This document shows, one piece after another, positions 9,528 through 20,527 of a DNA stretch of 64,000 bases (positions are counted from its first letter, which is position 1; every line of letters begins with the position of its first letter). The position numbers and the translations under genes were made by a program. Source of the DNA: Conexibacter sp. CPCC 206217 (lineage in GTDB: Bacteria > Actinomycetota > Thermoleophilia > Solirubrobacterales > Solirubrobacteraceae); assembly GCF_030646165.1 (NCBI RefSeq), contig NZ_JAUTDO010000016.1:1-64000 (forward strand), read 5' to 3'. The notes beneath the pieces are model-generated. The model searched no databases and had not been told where the DNA came from. It saw only the letters and a list, made by a program, of their open reading frames with translations.

Positions 9528-10232
9528 ATGAACGTTGCGGACCTCCTGCTGCGCGCCCGCGACGAGCTGCTCGCCGCGCTCGTCCCGCCCGCTTGCGCCG
9601 CCTGCCGGACCGCGCTCACCGCCGCGCACGCGGTCCTCTGCGCTGACTGCCGGGCGGCGCTGCCATGGCTGCGCGGGCCTCGCTGCGTGCGCTGCGGGCT
9701 GCCGCTGCCGTGCGGCGAGCCGTGCCCCGCGCACGCGGCCGCCTTCGCTGCCGCGTGGGCGCCGCTGGCGTACGACGGGCCGGCGCGCGAGCTGGTCGCG
9801 GCGCTGAAGTTCGGCGGCGCGCTGCCGCTGGCGCAGCTGATGGCGGCGCAGATCGCCGCCGGCGCGCCGCCCGCGCTGCTGCGCGACGTCGCGCTCGTGC
9901 CGGTCCCGCTGCACCCGGCGCGACGGCGCAGCCGCGGCTTCGACCAGGCCGCCCGGATCGCCGCCGCGCTCGCCCGGCGGCGCGACCTGCCGCTCGCGCC
10001 GTGCCTGCGCCGCGACGGTCCCGCGACGCGGCAGCTCGGTGCCTCGCGCGCGACCCGCCTGCGCTCCGGCCGCCTGGCGATCCGCGTCGCGGGCGCGCCG
10101 CCGCGGCGGGCGCTGCTCGTCGACGACGTCCACACGACCGGCGCGACCTTCGACGCCTGCGCCCGCGCGCTGCGAGCCGCCGGCTGCGAGCACGTCGCCG
10201 CGGTCGCCTATGCGCGGGCGCTGCGGGGTTGA
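9528..10232 (+). CDS. comF: ComF-family phosphoribosyltransferase-like protein
   Basis: This 234-residue protein has the ComF layout. An N-terminal zinc-finger-like region has paired cysteines (CAACRT, CADCR, CVRCGLPL, CGEPC; about residues 23-73). A PRTase domain follows with VPVPLHPARRRSRGFDQA and the PRPP-loop motif LLVDDVHTTGAT. ComF proteins support uptake of transforming DNA, but homologues are also found in species not known to be competent and their biochemical activity is uncertain. The ATG at 9528 follows a GGGAGGG ribosome site and starts the conserved region. No other competence gene is adjacent. Confidence 0.88.
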   Translation: MNVADLLLRARDELLAALVPPACAACRTALTAAHAVLCADCRAALPWLRGPRCVRCGLPLPCGEPCPAHAAAFAAAWAPLAYDGPARELVAALKFGGALPLAQLMAAQIAAGAPPALLRDVALVPVPLHPARRRSRGFDQAARIAAALARRRDLPLAPCLRRDGPATRQLGASRATRLRSGRLAIRVAGAPPRRALLVDDVHTTGATFDACARALRAAGCEHVAAVAYARALRG

Positions 10233-10360
10233 GCCGAAACCTCCGCGGCTGGCGCGCCGACGGTCATCGCTCGTACGTTCGCCCAGCGTTTGCAGATCCG
10301 GGGTGCGGGGGGATTACCATGGACGAGGTACACCAGCGCCCACCCAGCAAAGGGGTTGCC

Positions 10361-10714
10361 ATGCGCATCGAGGTCAAGGGACGCCACACGTCCGTCACCC
10401 AGGCCCAGCAAGAGCAGATCGAGCGGCGCTTCCGCAAGATCGCCCGCCAGGTGTCGGAGCTCGCGCAGCTCGAGGTCGAGCTCGTCGAGGAGCACAACCC
10501 CTCCATCGCCGAGCCGCAGATCGCCGAGGCCACCCTCTACCTCAAGGGCGTGACGCTGCGCGCCCGCGCCACCGCGACCGACATGAGCCACGCGATCAAC
10601 TGCTGCGAGGAGCAGATGTTCAAACAAGTCAAGCGGCACCGCGACAAGCGCCGCAAGCGCCGCGAGACGCGCGCTGCGCAGGCTGCCGTCTACGGCGCTC
10701 AGGCACAGGCGTAG
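10361..10714 (+). CDS. hpf: ribosome hibernation promoting factor, short form
   Basis: This 117-residue protein has one S30AE/sigma-54 modulation domain, beginning MRIEVKGRHTSVT and continuing through FRKIARQ, VELVEEHNPS and a basic KQVKRHRDKRRKR stretch. Such factors bind the 30S decoding centre and inactivate ribosomes in stationary phase. It lacks the C-terminal dimerisation domain of the long form that most actinobacteria carry. An AAAGGGG site precedes the ATG. An in-frame ATG at 10319 would add 14 residues but lies outside the homologous region. TACCAT at 10315..10320 with TTGCAG at 10290..10295 is a plausible promoter. Confidence 0.85.
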   Translation: MRIEVKGRHTSVTQAQQEQIERRFRKIARQVSELAQLEVELVEEHNPSIAEPQIAEATLYLKGVTLRARATATDMSHAINCCEEQMFKQVKRHRDKRRKRRETRAAQAAVYGAQAQA

Positions 10715-10728
10715 GGACGGGCTCCGCC

Positions 10729-10755
10729 GGCGCTGCGACGACTGGTCGCGGCGCC
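10729..10755 (+). terminator. hairpin downstream of hpf
   Basis: An 11-position stem with one wobble pair (10729..10739 with 10745..10755) and a 5-nt loop lies 14 nt after the hpf stop and before the secA promoter. No T-tract follows. Confidence 0.5.
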
Positions 10756-10837
10756 CGCGGGATCTTCGGATTCCTGAAGGTTCGCCTGTCACATCGGGGT
10801 TGCATCCAGGCCCTTCGCCGATGCTACGCTAGGCCCC

Positions 10838-13756
<2,919 letters not shown>

Positions 13757-13816
13757 GCGGCCCGTAGCCCGCCCCGCGCAGCGCGCGTCATCCCCTCTCG
13801 GCTAGCCTGAGGGGGG

Positions 13817-14932
13817 ATGTCCACCACACCTCCCACATCCTCGGAGTCGACACCGCAGCGCCTGCGGGCGATCCGCGACCAGCTGGCGCTGCTGGCCGAC
13901 TACGTCGATCCGAACGCGCTCGAGGCGCAGGTCGCCGAGCTGGAGCAGGTGATGGGCGAGCCGGGCTTCTGGGACAGCCAGGACAAGGCCGCCAAGACGA
14001 GCGCCGAGCACGCCCGCGCCAGCCGCAAGCTCGAGTCCTACCGCACGCTCCTCAGCGACGTCGAGGACCTCGAGCCGCTCGCCGAGATGGCGCAGGAGGA
14101 CCGCGAGCTGGCGGGTGAGCTGGCAGAGGCGATCGCCTCCGTCGAGCGACGGCTGGAGCAGCTCGAGGAAGAGCGCCTCTTCTCCGGCAGATACGACTCC
14201 GGCGACGCGCTCGTGACCGTCAACGGCGGCGCGGGCGGGACCGACGCGCAGGACTGGGCCGAGATGGTCCTGCGGATGGAGATGCGCTGGGCCGAGAAGC
14301 GCGGTTTCGACGTCGAGCTGCTGGAGGTGAGCCCCGGCGAGGAGGCCGGCATCAAGTCCGCCACCTTCCTCGTCAGAGGCGAGAACGCCTACGGGCTCTA
14401 CGGTGCCGAGAAGGGCGTCCACCGGCTCGTTCGGCTCAGCCCGTTCGACTCCGCCAACCGCCGCCAGACGTCGTTCGCCGGCCTCGAGGTCGCGCCCGTC
14501 GTCGAGGACGCCGCCGAGGTCGAGATCGACGACGACGACCTGCAGGTCGACACCTACCGCGCCTCCGGCGCCGGCGGCCAGCACGTCAACAAGACCGACT
14601 CCGCGGTGCGCATCACGCACCGTCCGAGCGGCATCGTCGTGCAGTGTCAGAACGAGCGCTCGCAGTCGTCCAACCGCGCGACCGCGATGGCGATGCTGCG
14701 CTCCAAGCTGGTCGAACTGGAGGAGCGCAGACGCCAGGAGGAGATCGCGCGCGAGAAGGGCGAGGCGCAGGACGTCAACTTCGGCTCGCAGATCCGCTCC
14801 TACGTGCTGCACCCGTATTCGATGGTCAAGGACCACCGCACCGACTACGAGGTCGGCGACACCGGCCGCGTCCTCGACGGCGACCTCGACGGCTTCGTGC
14901 GCGCCTACCTGCTGAAGGCTGCGGCGAGATAG
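13817..14932 (+). CDS. prfB: peptide chain release factor 2
   Basis: This 371-residue release factor reads UGA and UAA through the SPF tripeptide (about residues 208-210, in RLSPFDSANR) and triggers peptidyl-tRNA hydrolysis through GGQ (about 253-255, in GAGGQHVNKTDSAVR). The N-terminal helical domain is complete. The frame is continuous from the ATG, so the programmed +1 frameshift that autoregulates prfB in many bacteria is absent. TAGCCT at 13803..13808, 8 nt before the ATG, is a candidate -10 for a leaderless message. Confidence 0.97.
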   Translation: MSTTPPTSSESTPQRLRAIRDQLALLADYVDPNALEAQVAELEQVMGEPGFWDSQDKAAKTSAEHARASRKLESYRTLLSDVEDLEPLAEMAQEDRELAGELAEAIASVERRLEQLEEERLFSGRYDSGDALVTVNGGAGGTDAQDWAEMVLRMEMRWAEKRGFDVELLEVSPGEEAGIKSATFLVRGENAYGLYGAEKGVHRLVRLSPFDSANRRQTSFAGLEVAPVVEDAAEVEIDDDDLQVDTYRASGAGGQHVNKTDSAVRITHRPSGIVVQCQNERSQSSNRATAMAMLRSKLVELEERRRQEEIAREKGEAQDVNFGSQIRSYVLHPYSMVKDHRTDYEVGDTGRVLDGDLDGFVRAYLLKAAAR

Positions 14933-15010
14933 CCGGATGGCGCGCGGCGGCTCGCGACGGCGAGAGACCCCGACGAGCCGCGCGGCGGCTCGCGGCGGCG
15001 CGCCAGTCGG

Positions 15011-16513
15011 ATGAGCCGCGACGCCGCGCCCGACGGGCGCCAGCCGACCGCGCCGTACCTCGACGCGCTCGTCGCCTACGGCTTCCGCGGCGTCACGCGC
15101 TTCCACGTCCCGGGCCACAAGGGCGGTCCCGGCGCTGATCCCGGCCTGCTGCACGCGATCGGCGAGAGCGCGCTGCAGCTCGACGTGCCGCAGGACACCG
15201 AGGGAGTCGACATCGGCCCGTCGCCGACGCCGTACGAGCTGGCGGAGCAGCTCGCCGCGGACGCCTACGGCGCGCAGCGCACCTGGTTCCTCACCAACGG
15301 CGCGACGCAGGGCAACCACGTCCTCTGCCTCGTGCTCGCGCCGCTCGGCACGCCGGTCGTGCTGCAGCGCAACGCGCACGCCTCGATGGTCGACGGGCTG
15401 GTCCTGTCCGGCGGGTTGCCGACGTTCGTCTCGCCGACGCTCGACGCGGGCCTCGGGCTCGCGCACGGCGTCGCGCCGGAGGCGGTCGAGGCGGCGCTCG
15501 CGCGCACGCCCGGCGCCGCGGCCGTGTTCGTCGTCTCGCCGACCTACTACGGGATCGCCGCGGATGTCAGCGCGCTCGCCGCGGTCGCGCACGCGGCCGG
15601 CGCCGCGCTCGTCGTCGACCAGTCGTGGGGCCCGCACTTCGGCTTTCATCCGAGCGTGCCGCAGTCGGCGCTGACGCTCGGCGCCGACGCCGTGCTGACC
15701 TCGACGCACAAGATCGTCGGCTCGCTGACGCAGTCGGCGATGCTGCACGTCGCGCACGACAGCCGCGTCGATCCGGCCAGAATCGCCCGCGTCGTGCGGC
15801 TGCTGCGCTCGACCAGCCCCAGCTCGCTGCTGTTGGCCTCGCTCGACAGCGCGCGCCGCCAACTCGCGGTCCACGGCGAGGCGCTGCTGTCGCAGACGCT
15901 CGCCGCGGCGCAGCGCACGCGCGAGGCGATCGACCGCGTCGAGGGCTGCGCGGTCGTCGGGGAGGAGATGGTCGGCGCTCCCGGCGCCGCCGCATGGGAC
16001 CCGCTGCGGATCGTGATCGACGTGCGCGGCACCGGCTGCACCGGCTACGAGGTGTCAGCCGCGCTGAAGGCCGCCTACGACATCCACGTCGAGCTGGCGA
16101 CGCAGGCGACGCTCGTGCTGATCCTCGGCGTCGCGCAGCCCGTCGACGCGCTGGAGCGCTTCGCGCACGACTTCGCCGAGACGATCGCGCGGGTCGCCCG
16201 GCCGGGCGCGCGCGATGCGATCGTGATGCCGTCGGCGGCGCTGGAGAACGAGCTGGCGTGCGCGCCGCGCGAGGCGTTCCTCGGCGTCGCGGAGGTCGTC
16301 GGCGTCGACGACGCCGTCGGACGGATCTCGTGCGAGTCGATCGCCGGCTACCCTCCAGGCATCCCAGCCCTGCTGCCCGGCGAGCGTGTGACCGCCGAGC
16401 TGGTCGCCTACCTGCGCCAGCTCGTCGCGGCAGGAGCGCGCCTGCACGGTGCCAGCGACCCGGCCTTCGAGACGATCAATGTCCTCCGCACCCACTCCGC
16501 CGCTGCCCGCTGA
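15011..16513 (+). CDS. Orn/Lys/Arg-type PLP-dependent decarboxylase
   Basis: This 500-residue fold-type I PLP enzyme of the actinobacterial/Bacillus-type basic amino-acid decarboxylase family converts lysine, ornithine or arginine to the corresponding polyamine precursor. It starts the conserved region with FHVPGHKGGPG (about residue 33). It has TNGATQGNH for cofactor phosphate binding and the PLP lysine in TSTHK (Lys234), followed by the C-terminal domain with EVVGVDDAVGRIS. Substrate cannot be fixed from sequence. The end overlaps nadC by 35 nt, linking it to NAD synthesis genes in one operon. Confidence 0.88.
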   Translation: MSRDAAPDGRQPTAPYLDALVAYGFRGVTRFHVPGHKGGPGADPGLLHAIGESALQLDVPQDTEGVDIGPSPTPYELAEQLAADAYGAQRTWFLTNGATQGNHVLCLVLAPLGTPVVLQRNAHASMVDGLVLSGGLPTFVSPTLDAGLGLAHGVAPEAVEAALARTPGAAAVFVVSPTYYGIAADVSALAAVAHAAGAALVVDQSWGPHFGFHPSVPQSALTLGADAVLTSTHKIVGSLTQSAMLHVAHDSRVDPARIARVVRLLRSTSPSSLLLASLDSARRQLAVHGEALLSQTLAAAQRTREAIDRVEGCAVVGEEMVGAPGAAAWDPLRIVIDVRGTGCTGYEVSAALKAAYDIHVELATQATLVLILGVAQPVDALERFAHDFAETIARVARPGARDAIVMPSAALENELACAPREAFLGVAEVVGVDDAVGRISCESIAGYPPGIPALLPGERVTAELVAYLRQLVAAGARLHGASDPAFETINVLRTHSAAAR

Positions 16514-17375
16514 CCGCAAGGACCGCGAGCGCCGCGCCCCGCAGCTCGACCCCGCCCAGCTCGACGACCTCGTCGCGCGCGCGCTCGCCGAGGACGTCGG
16601 CGACGGCGACGCGACCGCCGCGGTCACCGTCCCCGCCGACGCGCGCGCGATCGCGCGGATCCGCCAGAAGGCGCCCGGCGTCGTCTACGGCGTCTCGCTC
16701 GCGGAGCGCGCGTTTCGCGCGCTCGATCCGGATGCGCGGATCGAGCGGCGCGTGGAGGAGGGCGTCTGGCGCGAGGACGGTCCCGTGCTGGAGGTCGAGG
16801 GCAACGCCCGCGCGCTGCTGACGGCCGAGCGCACGGCGCTCAACTTCCTCGGGCCGCTGTCGGGCGTCGCGACGCTGACGGCGCGCTGCGTGCAGGCGCT
16901 GGAGGGGACCGGCGCGCGCGTGCTGGACACGCGCAAGACGACGCCGGGGATGCGGATGGTCGAGAAGGCGGCGGTCCACGCCGGCGGCGGGGTCAACCAC
17001 CGCATCGGCCTGTACGACGAGATCCTGATCAAGGAGAACCACGCGGCCGCGGCCGGCGGGGTGGGGGAGGCGGTGCGACGGGCGCGCGCGGCGCGGCCCG
17101 ACCTGCCGATCGAGGTCGAGGTCACCGACCTCGCCGAGCTGGACGAGGCGCTCGCGGCCGGCGCGGCGCGGATCATGCTCGACAACATGGACCTTTCGAC
17201 GATGCGGGAGGCTGTGCAGCGCACGGCCGGACGCGCGTCGCTGGAGGCCAGCGGAGGAGTCACGCTGGGCGCGTTGAGGGAAATCGGCGAGACCGGCGTA
17301 GACTTCATCTCAGTTGGGGCGTTGACGCACTCGGCCCCAGCGCTCGATCTCTCCCTCCTCTTGGAGTCAACATGA
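16479..17375 (+). CDS. nadC: nicotinate-nucleotide pyrophosphorylase (carboxylating)
   Basis: This 298-residue quinolinate phosphoribosyltransferase makes nicotinate mononucleotide from quinolinate and PRPP in de novo NAD synthesis. Visible family motifs include [43 protein letters not shown] and EASGGVTL. The ATG at 16479 gives a conventional N-terminus; a GTG 30 nt upstream is possible. The stop overlaps the nadA ATG as ATGA, implying coupling. No nadB is visible next to nadC/nadA, so the aspartate-oxidising step must be encoded elsewhere. Confidence 0.95.
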   Translation: MSSAPTPPLPADRKDRERRAPQLDPAQLDDLVARALAEDVGDGDATAAVTVPADARAIARIRQKAPGVVYGVSLAERAFRALDPDARIERRVEEGVWREDGPVLEVEGNARALLTAERTALNFLGPLSGVATLTARCVQALEGTGARVLDTRKTTPGMRMVEKAAVHAGGGVNHRIGLYDEILIKENHAAAAGGVGEAVRRARAARPDLPIEVEVTDLAELDEALAAGAARIMLDNMDLSTMREAVQRTAGRASLEASGGVTLGALREIGETGVDFISVGALTHSAPALDLSLLLEST

Positions 17376-18403
17376 GCCTCCCCGTCCTCCCAAGTGCGCA
17401 TAGCGGTCCCCCCATGTCGCAGGCCCCGCTGATGCTCGAGAACATCCCTGCGTTGCAGGCGGAAGTGCGCGCGCTCGCGCAGGAGCGCGGCGCCGTCATC
17501 CTCGCCCACAACTACCAGCTGCCCGAGATCCAGGACGTCGCCGACTACGTCGGCGACTCGCTCGGGCTGTCACAGTGGGCCGCCAGAACCGAATCGGACA
17601 CGATCGTCTTCTGCGGCGTCCACTTCATGGCCGAGACGGCCTCGATCCTCTCGCCCGAGAAGACCGTGCTGATCCCCGACGCCGACGCCGGCTGCTCGCT
17701 GGCGGACTCGATCACCGCGGACCAGTTGCGCGCCTGGAAGGCGAAGCATCCGGGCGCGATCGTCGTGATGTACGTCAACACGACGGCCGAGGTGAAGGCC
17801 GAGACGGACTACTGCGTGACGTCGTCCAACGCCGTCAGAGTCGTCGAGCACATCCTCCGCGAGCACGGTCCGGACACCGAGATCCTGTTCGGCCCGGACA
17901 TGTTCCTGGGCGCCTACGTCGAGAAGCGGATCGGCCGCTCGATGCATGTCTGGGACGGCGAATGCCACGTCCACGCCGGCATCCGCCCCGACGACATCAC
18001 CGCCGTGCGCGCCGCGCATCCCGGCGCCGACTTCCTGATCCATCCCGAGTGCGGCTGCTCGACGAGCGTGATGGAGTACGTCGCCGCCGGCGACGTCGAC
18101 GCCGAGGGCGTGCACATGCTCTCGACCGGCGGCATGCTGACCTACGCCCAACAGCACCAGGGCTCGGACGCGCCGGTGATCGTCGCGACCGAGACCGGCA
18201 TGCTCTACCCGTTGCGCGAGGCCGCGCCCGACGTCGAGTTCATCGCCGCCAACGAGCGCGCCAGCTGCAAGTACATGAAGATGATCACGCTGCCGAAGCT
18301 GCGTGAGTCGCTGCGCGAGTTGCGCACCGAGGTGAAGGTCCCCGAGTCGATCGCGGAGCGCGCCCGCGTCCCGATCGAGCGGATGGTCGCGATCAACGCG
18401 TAG
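17372..18403 (+). CDS. nadA: quinolinate synthase A
   Basis: This 343-residue [4Fe-4S] enzyme condenses iminoaspartate with dihydroxyacetone phosphate to quinolinate. The three cluster cysteines expected for NadA are visible: Cys81 in FCGVHFMAE, Cys227 or Cys229 in HPECGCS, and Cys299 in [28 protein letters not shown] is the conserved N-terminal substrate region. The ATG overlaps the nadC stop and has GGAG 8 nt upstream. A later ATG at 17414 would drop a poorly conserved 14-residue leader. Confidence 0.96.
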   Translation: MSLPVLPSAHSGPPMSQAPLMLENIPALQAEVRALAQERGAVILAHNYQLPEIQDVADYVGDSLGLSQWAARTESDTIVFCGVHFMAETASILSPEKTVLIPDADAGCSLADSITADQLRAWKAKHPGAIVVMYVNTTAEVKAETDYCVTSSNAVRVVEHILREHGPDTEILFGPDMFLGAYVEKRIGRSMHVWDGECHVHAGIRPDDITAVRAAHPGADFLIHPECGCSTSVMEYVAAGDVDAEGVHMLSTGGMLTYAQQHQGSDAPVIVATETGMLYPLREAAPDVEFIAANERASCKYMKMITLPKLRESLRELRTEVKVPESIAERARVPIERMVAINA

Positions 18404-18531
18404 GAGCGGTTGCGGCGCGCGCCGATCCGCTGCATGGCGGGTCGGCTGCGCGTCGCGCGCGCGTCTTTCCCCGCACTTTCGCCGCAGACTGGCCGTTGTG
18501 CCGTCGCAGCGCCCCGCGCGACCGTTGGGGG

Positions 18532-18858
18532 ATGCGACCGACGATCAGATTCGAGCCGCCCGACTGGGCGCCGCTCGAGCGCGCGCTCCCCGAAGCCTGG
18601 CTGGACGGCTGGATGTTCATGGCCTACCTGCCGCACCCCGGCGGCGGTGAGGAGCTGCGTGCCTACAAGCACCAGATCACCCGCCGCTACCTGCACCTGA
18701 GGATCCAGGACGGCGTGCTGGAAGCGCACCGCTCCATGGGCGACCACACCTACGCCCCCGCGCCGTTGGACGCAGCGGTGGACGACGCCTACCTGACGAT
18801 CGAACAGCTCGGCTACATGCGCGACATGACGCCGATCGAGTGCGCGGACGCGAAGTAG
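18532..18858 (+). CDS. conserved hypothetical protein, 108 residues
   Basis: I do not recognise this family. The protein is small, soluble and acidic to neutral, with a Trp- and Tyr-rich core (PDWAPLERALPEAWLDGWMF, then AYKHQITRRYLHLR). It has no signal peptide, membrane segment or cysteine pair. Codon use (GC3-rich) matches the neighbours, which supports coding. GGGGG upstream of the ATG may act as a ribosome site. It stands alone between nadA and the convergent MarR gene. Confidence 0.6.
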   Translation: MRPTIRFEPPDWAPLERALPEAWLDGWMFMAYLPHPGGGEELRAYKHQITRRYLHLRIQDGVLEAHRSMGDHTYAPAPLDAAVDDAYLTIEQLGYMRDMTPIECADAK

Positions 18859-18897
18859 GCGTCGGGCGCGTGCTGGCGGCTGCCCGGCGAGGCGCCC

Positions 18898-19362
18898 TCA
18901 GACGCGCGCGGGCGGCTGCCCGTCGCGGCCCGCGACGAGCCGCGTCAGCAAGCGCGTCAGCTCGTCCCGCTCCATCGTCGTGAGCGGGGCGAGCAGCTCG
19001 TCCTGCGCGGCCTCGACGCGCGCGTCGAGGGTTTGCAGCGTGGTTTCGCCGGCCGGCGTGAGCGTGACGACGTTGCGACGGCGGTCATTCGCGTCGCGGG
19101 CGCGGGCGATCAGCGCGTCGCGTTCCAGATCGCCGACGACAGCCGCCATGTCGCTGCGATCGATTCCCAACCGCCGCCCCAGCGACGCCTGGCTCGCCGG
19201 TCCGTACTCAGCCAGCGTCAGCAACACGGTGAAGTGGTGGCGCCGTACCCCGGCGCGGGCAAAGGCGTCGCCCACAACCGCCGTCGCCTCCCGCGCGGCG
19301 CGGTTGAGCAGCCAGCTCGGAAGCTGCCACAGCCGTCTCGGCACGTCGTCGATCTCGTCCAT
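18898..19362 (-). CDS. MarR-family transcriptional regulator
   Basis: This 154-residue winged-helix protein shows MarR hallmarks: FTVLLTLAEYGPASQASLGRRLGIDRSDMAAVVGDLE as the recognition region, then ARDANDRRRNVVTLTPAGE as the wing. It is divergent from a SnoaL-like gene across 102 nt containing three near-identical palindromes. By family behaviour it probably represses itself and that neighbour until a small phenolic-type ligand binds; the ligand is not known. The ATG at 19362 begins the conserved N-terminal helix. The unusually AT-rich intergenic stretch probably holds both promoters. Confidence 0.9.
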   Translation of the reverse strand: MDEIDDVPRRLWQLPSWLLNRAAREATAVVGDAFARAGVRRHHFTVLLTLAEYGPASQASLGRRLGIDRSDMAAVVGDLERDALIARARDANDRRRNVVTLTPAGETTLQTLDARVEAAQDELLAPLTTMERDELTRLLTRLVAGRDGQPPARV

Positions 19363-19384
19363 CGACGGACCACCGTAGCGGAAT

Positions 19385-19444
19385 CGTTGGATTCGCCAAC
19401 GCTTACCTGTTATGTTGGTGGGACCAACGTTGGTGACGCCAACT
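19385..19444. promoter_or_regulatory. triple palindromic MarR operator
   Basis: Three 17-bp sites share the form nGTTGGnnnnnCCAACn: 19385..19401, 19413..19429 and 19428..19444. The second and third overlap by 2 bp (centres 15 bp apart) and the first is 28 bp away. They lie between the divergent MarR and SnoaL-like genes, and TAAAAT at 19444..19449 is a candidate -10 for the latter. Binding by the adjacent MarR protein is inferred from placement and symmetry. Confidence 0.75.
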
Positions 19445-19464
19445 AAAATGAAACGGAGACACTG

Positions 19465-20016
19465 ATGAACGGCACCACGACGGAGGCGGGCACAAGCGTG
19501 ACCGACGAGACGGCGAGCGGCGGCGCCGAGGTGGTTGAGGGCGGCGCCGCGGGCGTGACCGGCGAGCAGATCGCGGAGATGCGGCGCCAGCTTCGTGAGC
19601 TGAACGACCGCGCCGAGATCGCCCAGCTCGTCGCGCGGCTCGGCCGCTTCCTCGACGAGCACCGCTTCGATGCCGCGCGCGAGGTCTTCACCGAGGACGT
19701 CACGGTCGACACGCCCGGCGGCCGATCGCGCGGCATCGACGCGGTCGTCGCGCAGGCGAGCCGCAACCACGCCGTGCCGACCCAGCACCGCATCACCGAC
19801 GCGCTCGTCGACCTCGACGGCGACCGCGCGACGGTCGCCGCCAACCTCGTCGTCGTCTTCGTCACCCCCGGTGGGGCGCCAGCGCCCGGTGTGCTTCCCG
19901 CACCGCAGCGCACGCTCGGCGAGCGCTACGGCTTCGACGCGGTGCGCACCCCTGCCGGCTGGCGCCTCTCCCACGTCGGCGTCACTCCGGTGTGGGCGAC
20001 CGCCACACCCACGTAG
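19465..20016 (+). CDS. SnoaL/NTF2-like domain protein
   Basis: This 183-residue protein has a flexible, Gly/Thr-rich N-terminus (about 40 residues). It is followed by a SnoaL-like cone fold: LNDRAEIAQLVARLGRFLDE, FTEDVTVDTPGG, then HRITDALVDLDGDRATVAAN. Members bind small hydrophobic ligands and act as isomerases, cyclases or dehydratases, often on polyketide or aromatic compounds. No catalytic assignment is possible. GGAG lies 8 nt upstream of the ATG. Control by the divergent MarR regulator is likely, so it may act on the MarR ligand. Confidence 0.75.
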   Translation: MNGTTTEAGTSVTDETASGGAEVVEGGAAGVTGEQIAEMRRQLRELNDRAEIAQLVARLGRFLDEHRFDAAREVFTEDVTVDTPGGRSRGIDAVVAQASRNHAVPTQHRITDALVDLDGDRATVAANLVVVFVTPGGAPAPGVLPAPQRTLGERYGFDAVRTPAGWRLSHVGVTPVWATATPT

Positions 20017-20029
20017 TCGCCCGCACCCG

Positions 20030-20076
20030 AGCAGCGGCGAGTTCTGCCCCGTGGTGGGGCAAGACTCGCCGCTGCT
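20030..20076. terminator. long bidirectional hairpin
   Basis: Arms 20030..20042 and 20064..20076 form a perfect 13-bp stem. Inside it a second 6-bp stem TGCCCC/GGGGCA (20045..20050 with 20056..20061) is separated by 2-nt internal loops. It lies exactly between convergent genes and probably terminates both. Confidence 0.7.
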
Positions 20077-20453
20077 CAGTCGCCGGGCGCGCGGCCGGCT
20101 GCGAACAGGTCGAGGCCACGCTCGGCGGCGTCGCGGACCGGCCGCAGCGTCACGCGCTTGCGCTCGAACTCGAGTGGCGTGTAGGCATGCACGTCGGCGG
20201 GCGCGCCCATCTCGGCCGCGTCCCACAGCGAGCCGGCCTGGTAGACGCGCTCCAGCCAGGGGACCCCGTCGAAGAAGCTGGAGATCAGCACCACGACCCA
20301 CTCCGGCCCGCGCTCGCGCTGCGGCAACGCCCCTCTGGCGTCGTCGACGCGCGCGCCGCCGACGAGCACATGCTCCACGGGCCAGCGATCGCTGACGCGC
20401 TGCACGTACCTGCGCAGCTCGGATGTGTTGAGGCCGAGGTCCTCCGGGGGCAC
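20076..20453 (-). CDS. hypothetical protein with possible degenerate nucleotidyltransferase fold
   Basis: This 125-residue protein is not confidently recognised. The order VEHVLVGGARVDDARG, EWVVVLISSFFDG, DVHAYTPLEFERKR and a C-terminal helix resembles the alternating beta-alpha pattern of minimal nucleotidyltransferases. However, the catalytic GS..DxD motif is absent, so any fold assignment is tentative. The GTG start at 20453 has GACAAT (20461..20466, reverse strand) 7 nt upstream, as in several other genes here. It is monocistronic between two gene ends. Confidence 0.55.
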   Translation of the reverse strand: MPPEDLGLNTSELRRYVQRVSDRWPVEHVLVGGARVDDARGALPQRERGPEWVVVLISSFFDGVPWLERVYQAGSLWDAAEMGAPADVHAYTPLEFERKRVTLRPVRDAAERGLDLFAAGRAPGD

Positions 20454-20527
20454 GCGGACGATTGTCGCTCCTAAGGCGCCGTGAGTGCAACGCGGGTCAT
20501 CGACTCACGGCGCCGAGTTCGTCCGCC

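Noticed and set aside
13817-13900. Programmed +1 frameshift in prfB
   Set aside because: The reading frame is open from the ATG through GGQ with no in-frame UGA near codon 25.
14941-14994. Repeat CGCGGCGGCTCGCG twice between prfB and the decarboxylase gene
   Set aside because: Short, simple GC-rich sequence of the kind expected by chance at this composition; no promoter or terminator symmetry beyond that.
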